Part shown: one piece after another, positions 33,662 through 43,057 of the stretch
Layout: each line of letters begins with the position of its first letter
How positions within the stretch are numbered: the stretch's first letter is position 1
Assembly: GCA_037953745.1 (NCBI GenBank)
Contig: JBAKBP010004471.1
Location: 62,001 to 126,000, forward strand
Origin: Lithodes maja
Taxonomy: Eukaryota; Arthropoda; Malacostraca; Decapoda; Lithodidae
Length of the DNA stretch: 64,000 bases
Direction: 5' to 3'
Position numbers and translations under genes: made by a program
Notes under the pieces: generated by a model
Told to the model about the DNA's origin: nothing
Database searches by the model: none
Seen by the model: only the letters and a program-made list of their open reading frames with translations

Positions 33662-36600
33662 ATGAACAGCAATTGTATAACCAGCACTATGTCTAATGAC
33701 TCATCATTTACGGGGGAGGATAACACGGTACAGCCTAGTGACCAGCAAGTACAACAGATATTTAGGGAGGGGAGTGTTATAAGTGGAGAGAGGGATGCCC
33801 GGGCATTTTTGCAGACACCTTTGACCGAACAGCGCCTGCAGGCTATTGATTGTTACGGTCTTCGCTGTTTAGCCACGGTTTTGGGGCGGGACTGTCCTGA
33901 CAGTTGGCCCAAGAAGAATTTGGTGGCATGTTTGTTGGGTGATGGCGATGGGGCGGTGGGTGGAGTGGGGTCTTGGGGGGTTCCCTCCAAGCCTCCATTC
34001 CACTCTACCCCTGAGCTGGGCCCTCAGCCAGCGAGTCTTAGCACGATGCAGCAGGAGGGTTCTCAAGGGCAAGCTGGCTTACCCGTAAACACGTCTCGGT
34101 GTGGATCCCCCATTTTGTGCTCTCCCCCCCCAGGCCTGTCTCCTGAGATGTTATTTCAGCTAGAACTAGCTAAGTTTAAGCTGCAGGAGACTCAGATACA
34201 ACAGGCTAGTATAGAACGGATTAAGCTGCAGGAGACTCAGATACAACAGGCTAGTATAGAACGCATAGAGGTTGCTAGAATCCAAGCCAATCAGGATGCA
34301 ACCAGGTACCAGGCTGAAATGGATGTCGAGAAGTCTAGAGTAGAGACCACGGGGCGTCATCTCGGTGGTGGGCACTGGGTTACAGACTCACTTTCGCATT
34401 TAATTAAGTTAGTACCCGCATTTGATGAGACAGCAGTGACTGAGTTTTTTGCTCGTTTCGAAAAGAAGTGTCGTGAGTATGACTGGCCGGAGGTTAAATG
34501 GGCAGCATTAGTTTCATCACGTCTAGTGGGTAAGGGGTTGAAAGCCTACGATGCACTGTCACTGGACGAGAGTGTCGTGTATGGACTGGTGAAGGAGGCT
34601 GTGCTCCGGGCCTACGAACTGCAACCCGAAACTTATAGATTGAAGTTCCGTGGCGTGAATAAGAAGAGCGACGTCAGTTTTATGGAGCACGCATGGGACT
34701 TAACAGATGCATGTAATAACTGGTTTCGGTCCGAGCACGCAGAGTCGGCTGAGGAAATTAAGCAACTTTTCTATCTGGAACAGTTTTACAAATGTACTGG
34801 AACCGATCTAACGCTGAACATTAAGGAAAAATGTCCCAAGACAGTAGAGGAGGCTGCCAAGATGGCAGACCTCAGATTATCATTGATTCGTGGTTGCGGT
34901 GCCGCTCAGAGGGCTGAGTCAGGGCAGAAGGGGCGCTATACCCCACCCACCAGAGTTTTCAATAATAACAAATCCTATGACACACATAACCACACTAAAT
35001 GCATTGCCCCTAATAACACCTACAAACACAAGCCTCTCCCGTTTACTAAAGGTCAGGCCCCTTCTTCGCCCGCACAAGGGAAGAAGCCCATTGGGGATGT
35101 GAAATGTTACAAATGTCAGAAGCTAGGCCATTATTCACGTGAGTGCCCTAGTAACACTCCCGCTAAGCCGGTGTCATTGGTTCACAGTATCGGTGTGTCT
35201 CTGAAGGCTGCAGCAACTGCCCGGGGTAGGTTGTCAGCAGCTGAGGCACACGCGGTAAAGAAGCGTACGGAAGGCTCGACACCTGTCCGGGACACTTTCT
35301 GTAGCCATCGGGGGCACGGGTTTGTGAGCTGGGGGAGTGAACTACGGAGGGTTGACTTGCTGAGGGATACGGGGGCTTCGCAAACTTTGTTGAGGAACTT
35401 CACAGGGAAACCGATAAATGCGGCCAGAGTTGTTGTGGTGCAGGGTATAAATGCTACGAGGTCATACCCACTTGTGAGGTTGGAGTTGAGAGTGGGAGAG
35501 GTGTGCAGGGAGCTGGATGTAGGGATCGTTGAGTGTTTGCCAGTTGAGGGCGTCGACCTTCTTCTCGGCAACGACTTTGCGGTGCCCACTTCCGGGACTC
35601 CACCCTTAGTCGTTGCCGAGAGGGCGGCCGACGTGGATGGTGAGAATCGGGAATGGGTTGGGAGGTGCCAACAGGATGAGATGGCCTGTGTGGTAACCCG
35701 ATCTCGCTCTGCGGCTCCTGCACAGCCTAGCACTCAACCTCGGGGACAGTGGAGGAAGGATCAGGAGAAGGTTGCTAAGGGCAGGAAAAGGGACATTGAT
35801 TCTGCTGCACTTCTCGGTGATTCGGTACTTGGACCTATAATAAACACGGGAGTTGACTCTGGCCCAGATATGGTGTGTAACAAGGCAGAGTTGGGTAAGA
35901 CTTCGCGTGAGGCAAGAGCTGTAGCGAGAGCCACTAAGGCAGTAGAGCCTACTAGCCGGGGTAATGTCTTATTACAAAACCATCTTGATGCATTGACGCC
36001 CAGGGACATTAGTGAGCAGCAGCTGCAAGACGCTAGCCTAGCTCGTTATAGCAATGGTGCCATAGAGTTGGAGGAAGATGGGGATGCGAAGCCGGGAGAT
36101 TTCTTTAGGCTCAACAGGATATTGTACCGCAGATTTCTAGACCCCAAATCGAAGTGGGAGGGCGGTGCGAGGGTAGTAGACCAGGTGGTTGTTCCAAATA
36201 AGTATAGAGAGTCCTTATTGTGTCTGGCGCATGATGTGCCGGTGGCGGGTCATTTGGGGGTAACAAAAACATTGGCGGCATTGGGCAGGTTTTTCTGGTG
36301 GCCTGGGGTCAAGGCTGATGTCTGTGCATGGGTGGCTGGGTGTGCGACCTGCCAGACAACGGGGAAGCCTAACCAGACAATCCCGAAGGCACCTTTGTTT
36401 CCCATACCTGTCACCGGGCCTCCGTTCAGCAAAGTTGTAGTAGATTTGGTTGGCCCTTTCCCACCTACTAGTAGTGGCAATAAATTCCTGTTGACAATCA
36501 TGGATGTGGCTACGAGATACCCGGACGCATACCCCATGAGAAACGGCTCGGCAAAGGCAGTTGTTAAAAACTTATTATTGTTCTGTTCCCGTTATGGATT

Positions 36601-38806
36601 TCCACGTGAGGTGCAGTCAGACCAGGGGAGCAATTTTACATCCAAATTGTTCAAGCAAACCCTTCAGTTGCACGGTATATGTTCTGTAGTGTCGTCAGCC
36701 TACCATCACGAGAGTCAGGGAGTCTTGGAGCGGTGGCACTCGACCCTGAAGAGTATGCTACGCTGTTACTGTGCAGAACATGACACTGATTGGGATTTGG
36801 GTCTGCCGTATGTTCTGTTCGCTGCACGTGAAGTCCCAGGAGAGAGCCTGGGGTTCAGTCCAAATCAACTAGTCTTTGGCCATAATGTGAGAGGACCTTT
36901 AAGTATGGTGAAAGAGATCTGGGAGGGCGAAGAGAAGCCGGGGTCTGTACTTAAATATATCCTTGAGAGCCGGGAGAGACTTATAGGTTGCATGGCAGCG
37001 GCAGGTAATAACTTGGTTAATGCACAGGCGGTCATGAAGCACCAGTATGACGCCAAGGTGAAGCTTCGGGAGTTTTCGGTGGGTCAGGAGGTAATGTTGC
37101 TTTTACCTTTGCCTGGACACCCCCTTTCTGCCAAGTTTATTGGGCCGTATGTGGTGGCTAAGAAACTGTCCGACCTTGATTATCTCGTTGCAACACCTGA
37201 CCGTAGAAAAAAACATCAGTTATGTCATGTTAACCTCATGAAAGAGTATGTGAGACGCCCCTCAGAGCCTCTCACTGTCCCTGTGCTGGCCTGCAGCGGC
37301 CAGGGTGGAGAAGGAGGTGGGGACAGTCATGCTGCTGAGGAGGATAGCTGGGACTGTGTCATTTCCGCGGAACAGTGGGCGGGGAATACTGAACAAGAGG
37401 CTAGGCAAGCTGTAAGTCACCTGCCTGAGCACCAGGGTGCTGCTGTCCTAGGCCTGTTCAGGTCACACCCCTCTGTTTTCGCCGAACACCCAGGTCTCAC
37501 TACTCAGGTAACGCACGACGAGGACGTCGGTGATAATGTGCCCTTCAAGTCAGTGCCCTACCGTGTGCCCCCGGTAAAGTTGCCAGCTTTACGGGAGGAG
37601 TTAAAGTACATGGTTGAGAGAGGGATGATCACTGAAGGTTATGTGAAGTGGACATCACCCGTCACGTTGCAGCCAAAACCTGACGGCAAGGTGCGGTTCT
37701 GCATAGATTTTCGTAGGCTAAATGGCTTGACCACTACCAACCCTTACCCTTTGCCTCGAGTTGACGACAGCGTGGACAAGATAGGGAATGCAAAGTACCT
37801 TACTAAAATTGATCTTGTAAAAGGCTACTGGCAAGTACCCCTGTCGGACCAAGCTAAGCAAGTTTGTGGTTTTGTGGTAGATGGCAAGACCTACCAATGT
37901 AACGTAATGCCTTATGGGCTTAAGAACGCACCTGCCACGTTTCAGAACCTGATGAACGATATTTGTGACGAAATCCCTAACTGCACGGTCTACCTTGATG
38001 ACGTGATAGTGTATGATGACAATTTTGAAAATCACCTAAGGCACTTAGAGACCCTGTTTGGGAAGTTGCACGATGCTGGGCTGGTGGTGAACCTGAGGAA
38101 GTGCGAGTTTGTAAAGGCTACTGTGCAGTATCTTGGCTTCGTGGTCGGGTTAGGCCGGGTGTGCCCCCCCCTGAGCAAGATACAGGCTATCAATATGTTT
38201 CCCAGGCCCACCACTAAGCGCCAGGTCATGCGGTTCCTAGGTATGATAGGCTATTATAGGCGCTTCATCCGGGGATACTCTACTGTCTTAGCACCGTTAA
38301 CTGATCTACTGTCGAAGTCAGTGAAGTTCTGTTGGGCTGCGGAGTGTCAGAGGGCTTTCGACCTAGTCAAGCACCTGCTGTGTACACATCCGATTTTGAG
38401 AGCCCCAGACTTCTCCAGGAGTTTTCAGCTGGCGACTGATGCCAGCGGTGTGGGTGCCGGGGCAGTGTTACTGCAGACTGATTCCGAGGGCTTGGAACAC
38501 CCAGTGAGCTTCTTTTCTCGCAAGTTTAATTCGGCACAAAGGAATTACTCGACTATAGAGAAGGAGCTTCTTGCTATCGTTTTGTCGCTCAAACATTTCG
38601 AAGTTTATGTTCCAGCCTACGGCCCGGTAGTGACGATTTATACGGACCATCATCCCTTGAAATTCCTAAATCAGTTTCACAATCGGAATATGCGGTTGAC
38701 CAGGTGGTCCCTAATGCTCCAAGAGTATAATCTCAACATTCAGCATATTGCCGGGAGTGAGAACGTGATAGCAGATTGTCTATCAAGGGTTGATGATCCA
38801 GGATAG
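33662..38806 (+). CDS. Gypsy-type gag-pol polyprotein, order gag-PR-IN-RT-RH
   Basis: ATG at 33662, 1,714 codons, no break. Gag comes first. It includes a 45-bp in-frame tandem duplication at 34178-34267 and a capsid-like helical region, then a CCHC knuckle (C482, C485, H490, C495). Retropepsin has D569-T-G (LLRDTGASQTLL). The integrase follows: an HHCC-type region (HDVPVAGHLGVTKT…CATCQTTG) and the catalytic triad D928, D987, E1023 (spacings x58 and x35). RT comes after it (VRFCIDFRRLNGLT, KIDLVKGYWQVPL, catalytic YLDD at 1444-1447), then RNase H (LATDASGVGAGAVLLQ, D1593; YTDHHPLKFL). RT and RNase H are clearly of Ty3/Gypsy type, yet integrase precedes RT as in Ty1/copia. This is the arrangement described for Gmr1-like elements. 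Confidence 0.95.
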   Translation: MNSNCITSTMSNDSSFTGEDNTVQPSDQQVQQIFREGSVISGERDARAFLQTPLTEQRLQAIDCYGLRCLATVLGRDCPDSWPKKNLVACLLGDGDGAVGGVGSWGVPSKPPFHSTPELGPQPASLSTMQQEGSQGQAGLPVNTSRCGSPILCSPPPGLSPEMLFQLELAKFKLQETQIQQASIERIKLQETQIQQASIERIEVARIQANQDATRYQAEMDVEKSRVETTGRHLGGGHWVTDSLSHLIKLVPAFDETAVTEFFARFEKKCREYDWPEVKWAALVSSRLVGKGLKAYDALSLDESVVYGLVKEAVLRAYELQPETYRLKFRGVNKKSDVSFMEHAWDLTDACNNWFRSEHAESAEEIKQLFYLEQFYKCTGTDLTLNIKEKCPKTVEEAAKMADLRLSLIRGCGAAQRAESGQKGRYTPPTRVFNNNKSYDTHNHTKCIAPNNTYKHKPLPFTKGQAPSSPAQGKKPIGDVKCYKCQKLGHYSRECPSNTPAKPVSLVHSIGVSLKAAATARGRLSAAEAHAVKKRTEGSTPVRDTFCSHRGHGFVSWGSELRRVDLLRDTGASQTLLRNFTGKPINAARVVVVQGINATRSYPLVRLELRVGEVCRELDVGIVECLPVEGVDLLLGNDFAVPTSGTPPLVVAERAADVDGENREWVGRCQQDEMACVVTRSRSAAPAQPSTQPRGQWRKDQEKVAKGRKRDIDSAALLGDSVLGPIINTGVDSGPDMVCNKAELGKTSREARAVARATKAVEPTSRGNVLLQNHLDALTPRDISEQQLQDASLARYSNGAIELEEDGDAKPGDFFRLNRILYRRFLDPKSKWEGGARVVDQVVVPNKYRESLLCLAHDVPVAGHLGVTKTLAALGRFFWWPGVKADVCAWVAGCATCQTTGKPNQTIPKAPLFPIPVTGPPFSKVVVDLVGPFPPTSSGNKFLLTIMDVATRYPDAYPMRNGSAKAVVKNLLLFCSRYGFPREVQSDQGSNFTSKLFKQTLQLHGICSVVSSAYHHESQGVLERWHSTLKSMLRCYCAEHDTDWDLGLPYVLFAAREVPGESLGFSPNQLVFGHNVRGPLSMVKEIWEGEEKPGSVLKYILESRERLIGCMAAAGNNLVNAQAVMKHQYDAKVKLREFSVGQEVMLLLPLPGHPLSAKFIGPYVVAKKLSDLDYLVATPDRRKKHQLCHVNLMKEYVRRPSEPLTVPVLACSGQGGEGGGDSHAAEEDSWDCVISAEQWAGNTEQEARQAVSHLPEHQGAAVLGLFRSHPSVFAEHPGLTTQVTHDEDVGDNVPFKSVPYRVPPVKLPALREELKYMVERGMITEGYVKWTSPVTLQPKPDGKVRFCIDFRRLNGLTTTNPYPLPRVDDSVDKIGNAKYLTKIDLVKGYWQVPLSDQAKQVCGFVVDGKTYQCNVMPYGLKNAPATFQNLMNDICDEIPNCTVYLDDVIVYDDNFENHLRHLETLFGKLHDAGLVVNLRKCEFVKATVQYLGFVVGLGRVCPPLSKIQAINMFPRPTTKRQVMRFLGMIGYYRRFIRGYSTVLAPLTDLLSKSVKFCWAAECQRAFDLVKHLLCTHPILRAPDFSRSFQLATDASGVGAGAVLLQTDSEGLEHPVSFFSRKFNSAQRNYSTIEKELLAIVLSLKHFEVYVPAYGPVVTIYTDHHPLKFLNQFHNRNMRLTRWSLMLQEYNLNIQHIAGSENVIADCLSRVDDPG
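34178..34267 (+). repeat. 45-bp tandem duplication inside gag
   Basis: Two successive 45-base units (34178-34222, 34223-34267) each encode KLQETQIQQASIERI. They are in frame and almost identical, and add one more turn to a predicted coiled-coil stretch. Confidence 0.95.
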
Positions 38807-39071
38807 TCGTGCACGGTGTGTGGGTTGAGCAGGAGTAAAATTAGGCTATCATAACGCCGTCCAAAAAGATTATAAAACAATAAAATAAACGAGAATTTTT
38901 TTTTTTAGTTTTGTAAGTCTTTATTGTTGTAGCATGATGCATGCGATATTGTGTTTTATGTATAATTCACACTTCAGTTGTTGTGCACCTTTTGCAATTA
39001 GTGGCAGCTAAGGGTAGCAGGTCGGTTGGTTGCCTGTCAGATTTTGATAATGCTTCTAAGGTCGATTATCT

Positions 39072-39088
39072 AAAATCTTGGGGGGGCT
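39072..39088 (+). other. Gypsy polypurine tract
   Basis: The sequence aaaatcttgggggggc directly precedes the 3' LTR. Confidence 0.75.
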
Positions 39089-40905
39089 GTGACGCACCCA
39101 GTGCGTGGCAACTTAACCTGATTGTACTCCTTGGTACCCACTGTACCGCCACTGTGTGGTACCGCTGTGCCGCTGTACCGTGCTGGCTGCTTGTATTGAG
39201 TGTGACAACGTATAACTATGTTCTTTGTATCTCTGCAAAGGTCTCGTCATGTGCTAACCAGTGGTGGGTTTTGTTTTAAGCCATGTCGAGACCTTCCATT
39301 TAATATGTAGTATCAATAGAGAAGTTGATAGATAAGACAATGGGAGTTCAGAGAGAGAGAGTGAGTTAGTTTTCAGAGCGAGAGGGTAGCAACGCGCCAC
39401 GCTGCCGGAGTGGTGGTTGCCAGACGTATGGACCGGTTGGCAGCCTTGCGCTTATAGCTAGGTGCGACAGGGTTGGTAGTCCATTGCCGCCTGCCTATGC
39501 TGCCTGGGTTGCCCATGTTGTCGTACTGCACATTGCCTGGAGGCTCGCTGTGTGTTCCATGATCAGGTTGCCTAGAACCTTTGAGATTCTAACATCCCTT
39601 GCCCTCTCTCCCAATTTCTCACGGTTGCACTCTTTCTCTCTGACGACATTACTCTCATTTCATTCTTCTCTCTATTTAAATGCATACCCTTCCCTTGAGG
39701 TCCTAAAGGAGTTTCAGCACTCACCTCTCGTATTACTCTTAGGACAAGCATATATTTACATGTATTAGATTTAAGGGGTTAATGTGAACAGCGATCTTCT
39801 TGATGAGGATAGTTGGTGAACGTTCTACATGTTCACGAGTTATATGCCCAGCTCATCATCCAATTTGTGACTAGACTAGTGCCATGTGTAAGAGCCCGAC
39901 CATGCCCAGGAGTTGTCTGTAGAGGGGCGAGGACTTAGCCTTGATTTGCCTACCGAGCCAGGAGCGAGTGCAGTACCAGAGACTACAGCTCGCTCGTAGT
40001 GCCGGTATAGTAGAGTAACGTAATTTATCTGTCCTTGTGTTCTCTGCAGTCTTTTCCTGGGTTCTCGCTTTCGGTGCTGGGACTCGTTGTTCCTGTGACT
40101 TGGCCTGCTAGCTAGAACACCTGGGGATGATGAGTGGGTGATATCTTTATTTTACTATGCATTGCAGCTCTCTTTAAGTTTATGTATATAACACTTTACA
40201 ATACACATTACTCACACACAAGACAACACTATTAATACTTTCATGTATCAATTAACTGCACTGTCGTTTTGCTGCTGTGTCCGGAGTTCTGTTGCGTAGG
40301 GCGCATACGGACTCAGAGGGGAGACAGAGTGAGAGAAGCGAAGTAGCCTATGCGGTAGTAGGCTACCGGCGCAGTACTGTTGCCTGCAACCTTTTAGTTA
40401 TTCCAAGTATAGATTCATTATTATAATAAGTGACTACTATTTATGTTCCTTCCATGTGTATTATTAGGTATCTACTGGATCATGAACATCTTGTATGCTA
40501 CATGCTAGTGCATGTTAGTAGGGGACAGTTATTCTAGTGCACGCGCTTTCAAGTAGGCGTGTACATTTGTCATTTAGCATTTCACTGTCATACCTTTAGC
40601 CTGCTTCTATTCTACATTATTAGAGGCTTAATATTAACGTAGTTTCTTGAGTATTGCATTTCTTTAGTAATAACGTAACCTATAAATGTCTGAGGGAGTT
40701 TAGCCTCATAGCCTACCCCTGTTGTACACTTTCGCCGAGTTAAGGTACCTCGTTACCATAGACGATAACTCTGTAGGGCGTTGGTGCTTTTGTTGTCTGG
40801 AGCATATAGTATTTGGGACTGGAATCGAGCGTGTCGTTGTCACATAAGCCATTTCTGTCCTACGATCAAGAATCCCGAATATGTATTGCCGATCCAGCCG
40901 TAACA
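39089..40905 (+). repeat. Gypsy 3' LTR
   Basis: Starts tgtgacgcacccagtgcg and ends ccgtaaca, colinear with 31601-33418. The differences seen are single substitutions plus two small indels. Confidence 0.95.
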
Positions 40906-41007
40906 ATATCAACTCTAAAATTAAGGTGTCGGTCCAATAATATGTGGTCCATGTATTCATACATATCCTCCACATTCTTAACTTTAGGAACGAACGACCT
41001 AAAATTA

Positions 41008-41302
41008 TGGGTGATATTATTGTCCATAGATTAGAAAAACTCGATTATGTAAGTTTCGGAGTGGATGGAGGAGATTTGAGGTGGTCCGAGGTGCTCGTGC
41101 GGAGTTATTATCAGCTTTCCCCTCGGTGTTGAAGTTGCTGCCTCCCGACTCTAGGTGTTTTCGAGACTTCAGGTTAACTTTACTAGTCCGGCCTCAGCTT
41201 TTTTATATGAACAAAATAATAAGGGGTGTGGTCTATGTGGATGAGAGGCGGTCCGAGGATTTATATATATTAGCCAATCACGGTGGCCTGTTAACCCTTT
41301 AG
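41008..41302 (+). pseudogene. Unknown ORF, copy 1, frameshifted, ends in LTL-stop
   Basis: From ATG at 41008 one frame reads MGDIIVHRLEKLDYVSFGVD and stops at 41131-41133. An overlapping frame reads on (LLPPDSRCFRDFRLTLLVR, YMNKIIRGVVYVDERRSEDL) to GGLLTL and TAG at 41300-41302. The composition looks like one protein with a frame change around 41110. No family was recognised. The last codons fall in the recurring phrase ttaaccctttagc, also used by the ATPase-beta gene. Confidence 0.5.
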
Positions 41303-41423
41303 CGTCTAAGAGAATCTTGTTTAGGGAACATTCTTGTACTTTTTTTTTTTGTGGTGTCGGTCCAATAATATGTGGTCCATGTATTCATACTTATCCTCCA
41401 CATTCGAACGAACGACCTAAAAT

Positions 41424-41716
41424 TATGGGTGATATTATTGTCCATAGATTAGAAAAACTCGATTATGTAAGTTTCGGAGTGGATGGAGGAGATTTGAGGT
41501 GGTCCGAGGTGCTGGTGCGGAGTTATTATCAGCTTTCCCCTCGGTGTTGAAGTTGCTGCCTCCCGACTCTAGGTGTTTTCGAGACTTCAGGTTAACTTTA
41601 CTAGTCCGCCTCAGTTTTTGTATATGAACAAAATAATAAGGGGTGTGGTCTATGTGGATGAGAGGCGGTCCGAGGATTTATATATATAGCCAATCACGGT
41701 GGCCTGTTAACCCTTT
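41424..41716 (+). pseudogene. Unknown ORF, copy 2
   Basis: Second copy of the 41008-41302 coding stretch. The first frame is identical apart from single residues (MGDIIVHRLEKLDYV…YYQLSPRC). The second part carries further small indels near 41608 and 41685, so it is more damaged. It ends in the same ttaaccctttagc phrase. Confidence 0.5.
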
Positions 41717-41818
41717 AGCGTCTAAGAGAATCTTGTTTAGGGAACATTCTTGTACTTTTTTTTGTTGACAGTGGTGGTGCCATCTCTTTTCGTGGCCGAA
41801 TGTGGCCATTATATCCCT

Positions 41819-41854
<36 letters not shown>
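41819..41854. repeat. (TA)n microsatellite
   Basis: About 18 at units. Confidence 0.95.
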
Positions 41855-41856
<2 letters not shown>

Positions 41857-41865
41857 TATAGGAAA

Positions 41866-41992
41866 GTTACATAAACATGGTCAATCTAGTAATAATAAAA
41901 AAAAAAAAAATTAGTCATTTTTTTTAATCCGAATAAGTTACATAAACAGAGTCATTGGTTAAAAAAGTGTTGTGAAGCATTCTGCTAAAGGG
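41866..41992 (-). promoter_or_regulatory. 3' flanking element shared with HSP70
   Basis: Read on the minus strand it gives ctttagcagaatgc, then atgtaacttattcggattaa, then ttgaccatgtttat. The same phrases in the same order follow the HSP70 gene at 52108-52205 on the plus strand. So two unrelated genes carry the same 3' flank in the same transcriptional orientation. In the ATPase gene the stop codon TAG lies inside this element. It may act in 3'-end formation; no classic AATAAA was located in it. Confidence 0.8.
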
Positions 41993-42746
41993 TTAAAACA
42001 TTCGTTATGTGGACGGTGTGCATGTTTTTGTCAGCGATGATATCCTTAGCCCAGAGTCGACACTCAATGACCAGCGGTATTCCCTTTATTAGGCCTGAGA
42101 TGTGCATACCCAACACTGGCTGTATGTAAGAGTCGTTCTTTTGGTAGGGAAAGTAGTACGATGGAAAACCTTGCCAGGGCACCAAGCTTATCCGACCATC
42201 AAAACTTCCATTAGCATCACAGGACACCCAAAGGAACTTAGGTATCACGTCCTGGTTCTGATGGTAAATCTCTAAAATGTGGTCCTTGAGACGCTGTGGC
42301 ATGTTATCTGGTAGGTCCTCCATCACCGTGTACACGTCAGGAATCCATTTGGGTACCTTTGGGGTGGTGATGAGGAGACAGGGGCCGGTACCGTTGAAGC
42401 CCCAGTGCCCGGCTTCTGTACATTCCCCGATATCACTCAGCCAGTCGGGTTTGAAGCTACAGAAGTTCACCGGTTTTGTCGTAGAGTAGCAGGCCGTTAA
42501 GTTGTATTTGTTGATGATTTTGGATTGGTTTTGAAAGAACTCGTTAATTTGTGTGGCGTATGATGAGTTGTTCTCCTGTTGTTGGTACACGATATTGTTG
42601 CTGGGATACGTGGTAAGGCCGATGTAGGGCTCCTCACCCAGTCCCAACATAACCATAAGGACGACTACGAAGTTGATAAGAAGATCCAGTACCACCACTC
42701 CCACCAACAGCACCCCCGTGATCATACTACATTTATTTCCAGCCAT
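41985..42746 (-). CDS. Na+/K+-ATPase beta subunit-like protein, intronless and short
   Basis: ATG at 42744-42746 (a longer frame upstream lacks an ATG), 253 codons. Layout is type II: a very short cytoplasmic tail (MAGNKCS), one membrane helix at residues about 8-36, then an extracellular domain. The family block GHWGFNGTGPCLL (113-125), KWIPDVY, FLWVSCD (171-177), YYFPYQ and the C-terminal VIECRLWAKDI (227-237) fit beta subunits. There are exactly six extracellular Cys (86, 96, 109, 123, 176, 229), the number for the three disulfides of the family. Sequons NNS, NQS, NLT, NGT, NGS and NDS suggest glycosylation. Usual length is about 300, so the N-terminus is reduced; the C-terminus (…NVLTL) runs into a shared 3' element. 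The lack of introns suggests a retrocopy or viral capture. Family assignment is by motif. Confidence 0.8.
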   Translation of the reverse strand: MAGNKCSMITGVLLVGVVVLDLLINFVVVLMVMLGLGEEPYIGLTTYPSNNIVYQQQENNSSYATQINEFFQNQSKIINKYNLTACYSTTKPVNFCSFKPDWLSDIGECTEAGHWGFNGTGPCLLITTPKVPKWIPDVYTVMEDLPDNMPQRLKDHILEIYHQNQDVIPKFLWVSCDANGSFDGRISLVPWQGFPSYYFPYQKNDSYIQPVLGMHISGLIKGIPLVIECRLWAKDIIADKNMHTVHITNVLTL

Positions 42747-43057
42747 TCTTCTTCTTCTTCTTCCTCGTTTACAATAAACCTTATTTATAAATTTTATTAA
42801 GCTAAGATGTAGACACAAAATTTGACCAAAATCATATTTTTTCTCCAAAAATAATCTTTTCTGAGAGTTTACGTGAAGTGAACACCCAAAACGAATGGCG
42901 TTTAGAAACTAGGCTAGCTAAGATGTAAGGACACAAAACGGGGTTTAGATCCCTCGAAAAACTAACTAGTTAACTAAGAAGATTGACTTTTTTTTTATAA
43001 CCAAACAAATATATATTTTCTGAGCGTTTATGTAAAGCGACTGACCATGTATATGAT
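42747..43057. other. Flank with island-wide noncoding motifs
   Basis: Holds phrases seen many times in the island: actaggctagctaagatgta (42908-42927), tttttctccaaaaataat, ctgagagtttacgtgaag (42861-42878). No ORF of its own. It probably contains the ATPase-beta promoter, but no clear TATA box was chosen. Confidence 0.5.

Larger units (their letters stand above)
31601..40905 (+). mobile_element. Intact Ty3/Gypsy-type element with integrase before RT (Gmr1-like order)
   Basis: Two LTRs (31601-33418 and 39089-40905) differ at only about ten positions by eye. Between them lie a primer-binding site, one uninterrupted gag-pol frame (33662-38806) and a G-rich polypurine tract. The domain order is gag, protease, integrase, RT, RNase H. 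No target duplication is visible (actcc on the left, atatc on the right). The left flank is a LINE; the right flank is the gene island. It is a young, potentially autonomous element. Confidence 0.93.
40925..41763 (+). repeat. Tandem duplication of a 428/411-bp unit with a broken ORF
   Basis: Unit 1 is 40925-41352 and unit 2 is 41353-41763; both start ggtgtcggtccaataata. Differences are small indels, for example cattcttaactttaggaac reduced to cattc. Each contains the same coding-like stretch and ends with an A/T run. Poly-T runs of ten and eight close the units. Confidence 0.93.

Noticed and set aside
42747..42848. Longer N-terminus for the ATPase-beta protein
   Set aside because: The upstream open stretch has no ATG and contains a gaa/aga repeat; the start at 42746 gives the expected type II layout.
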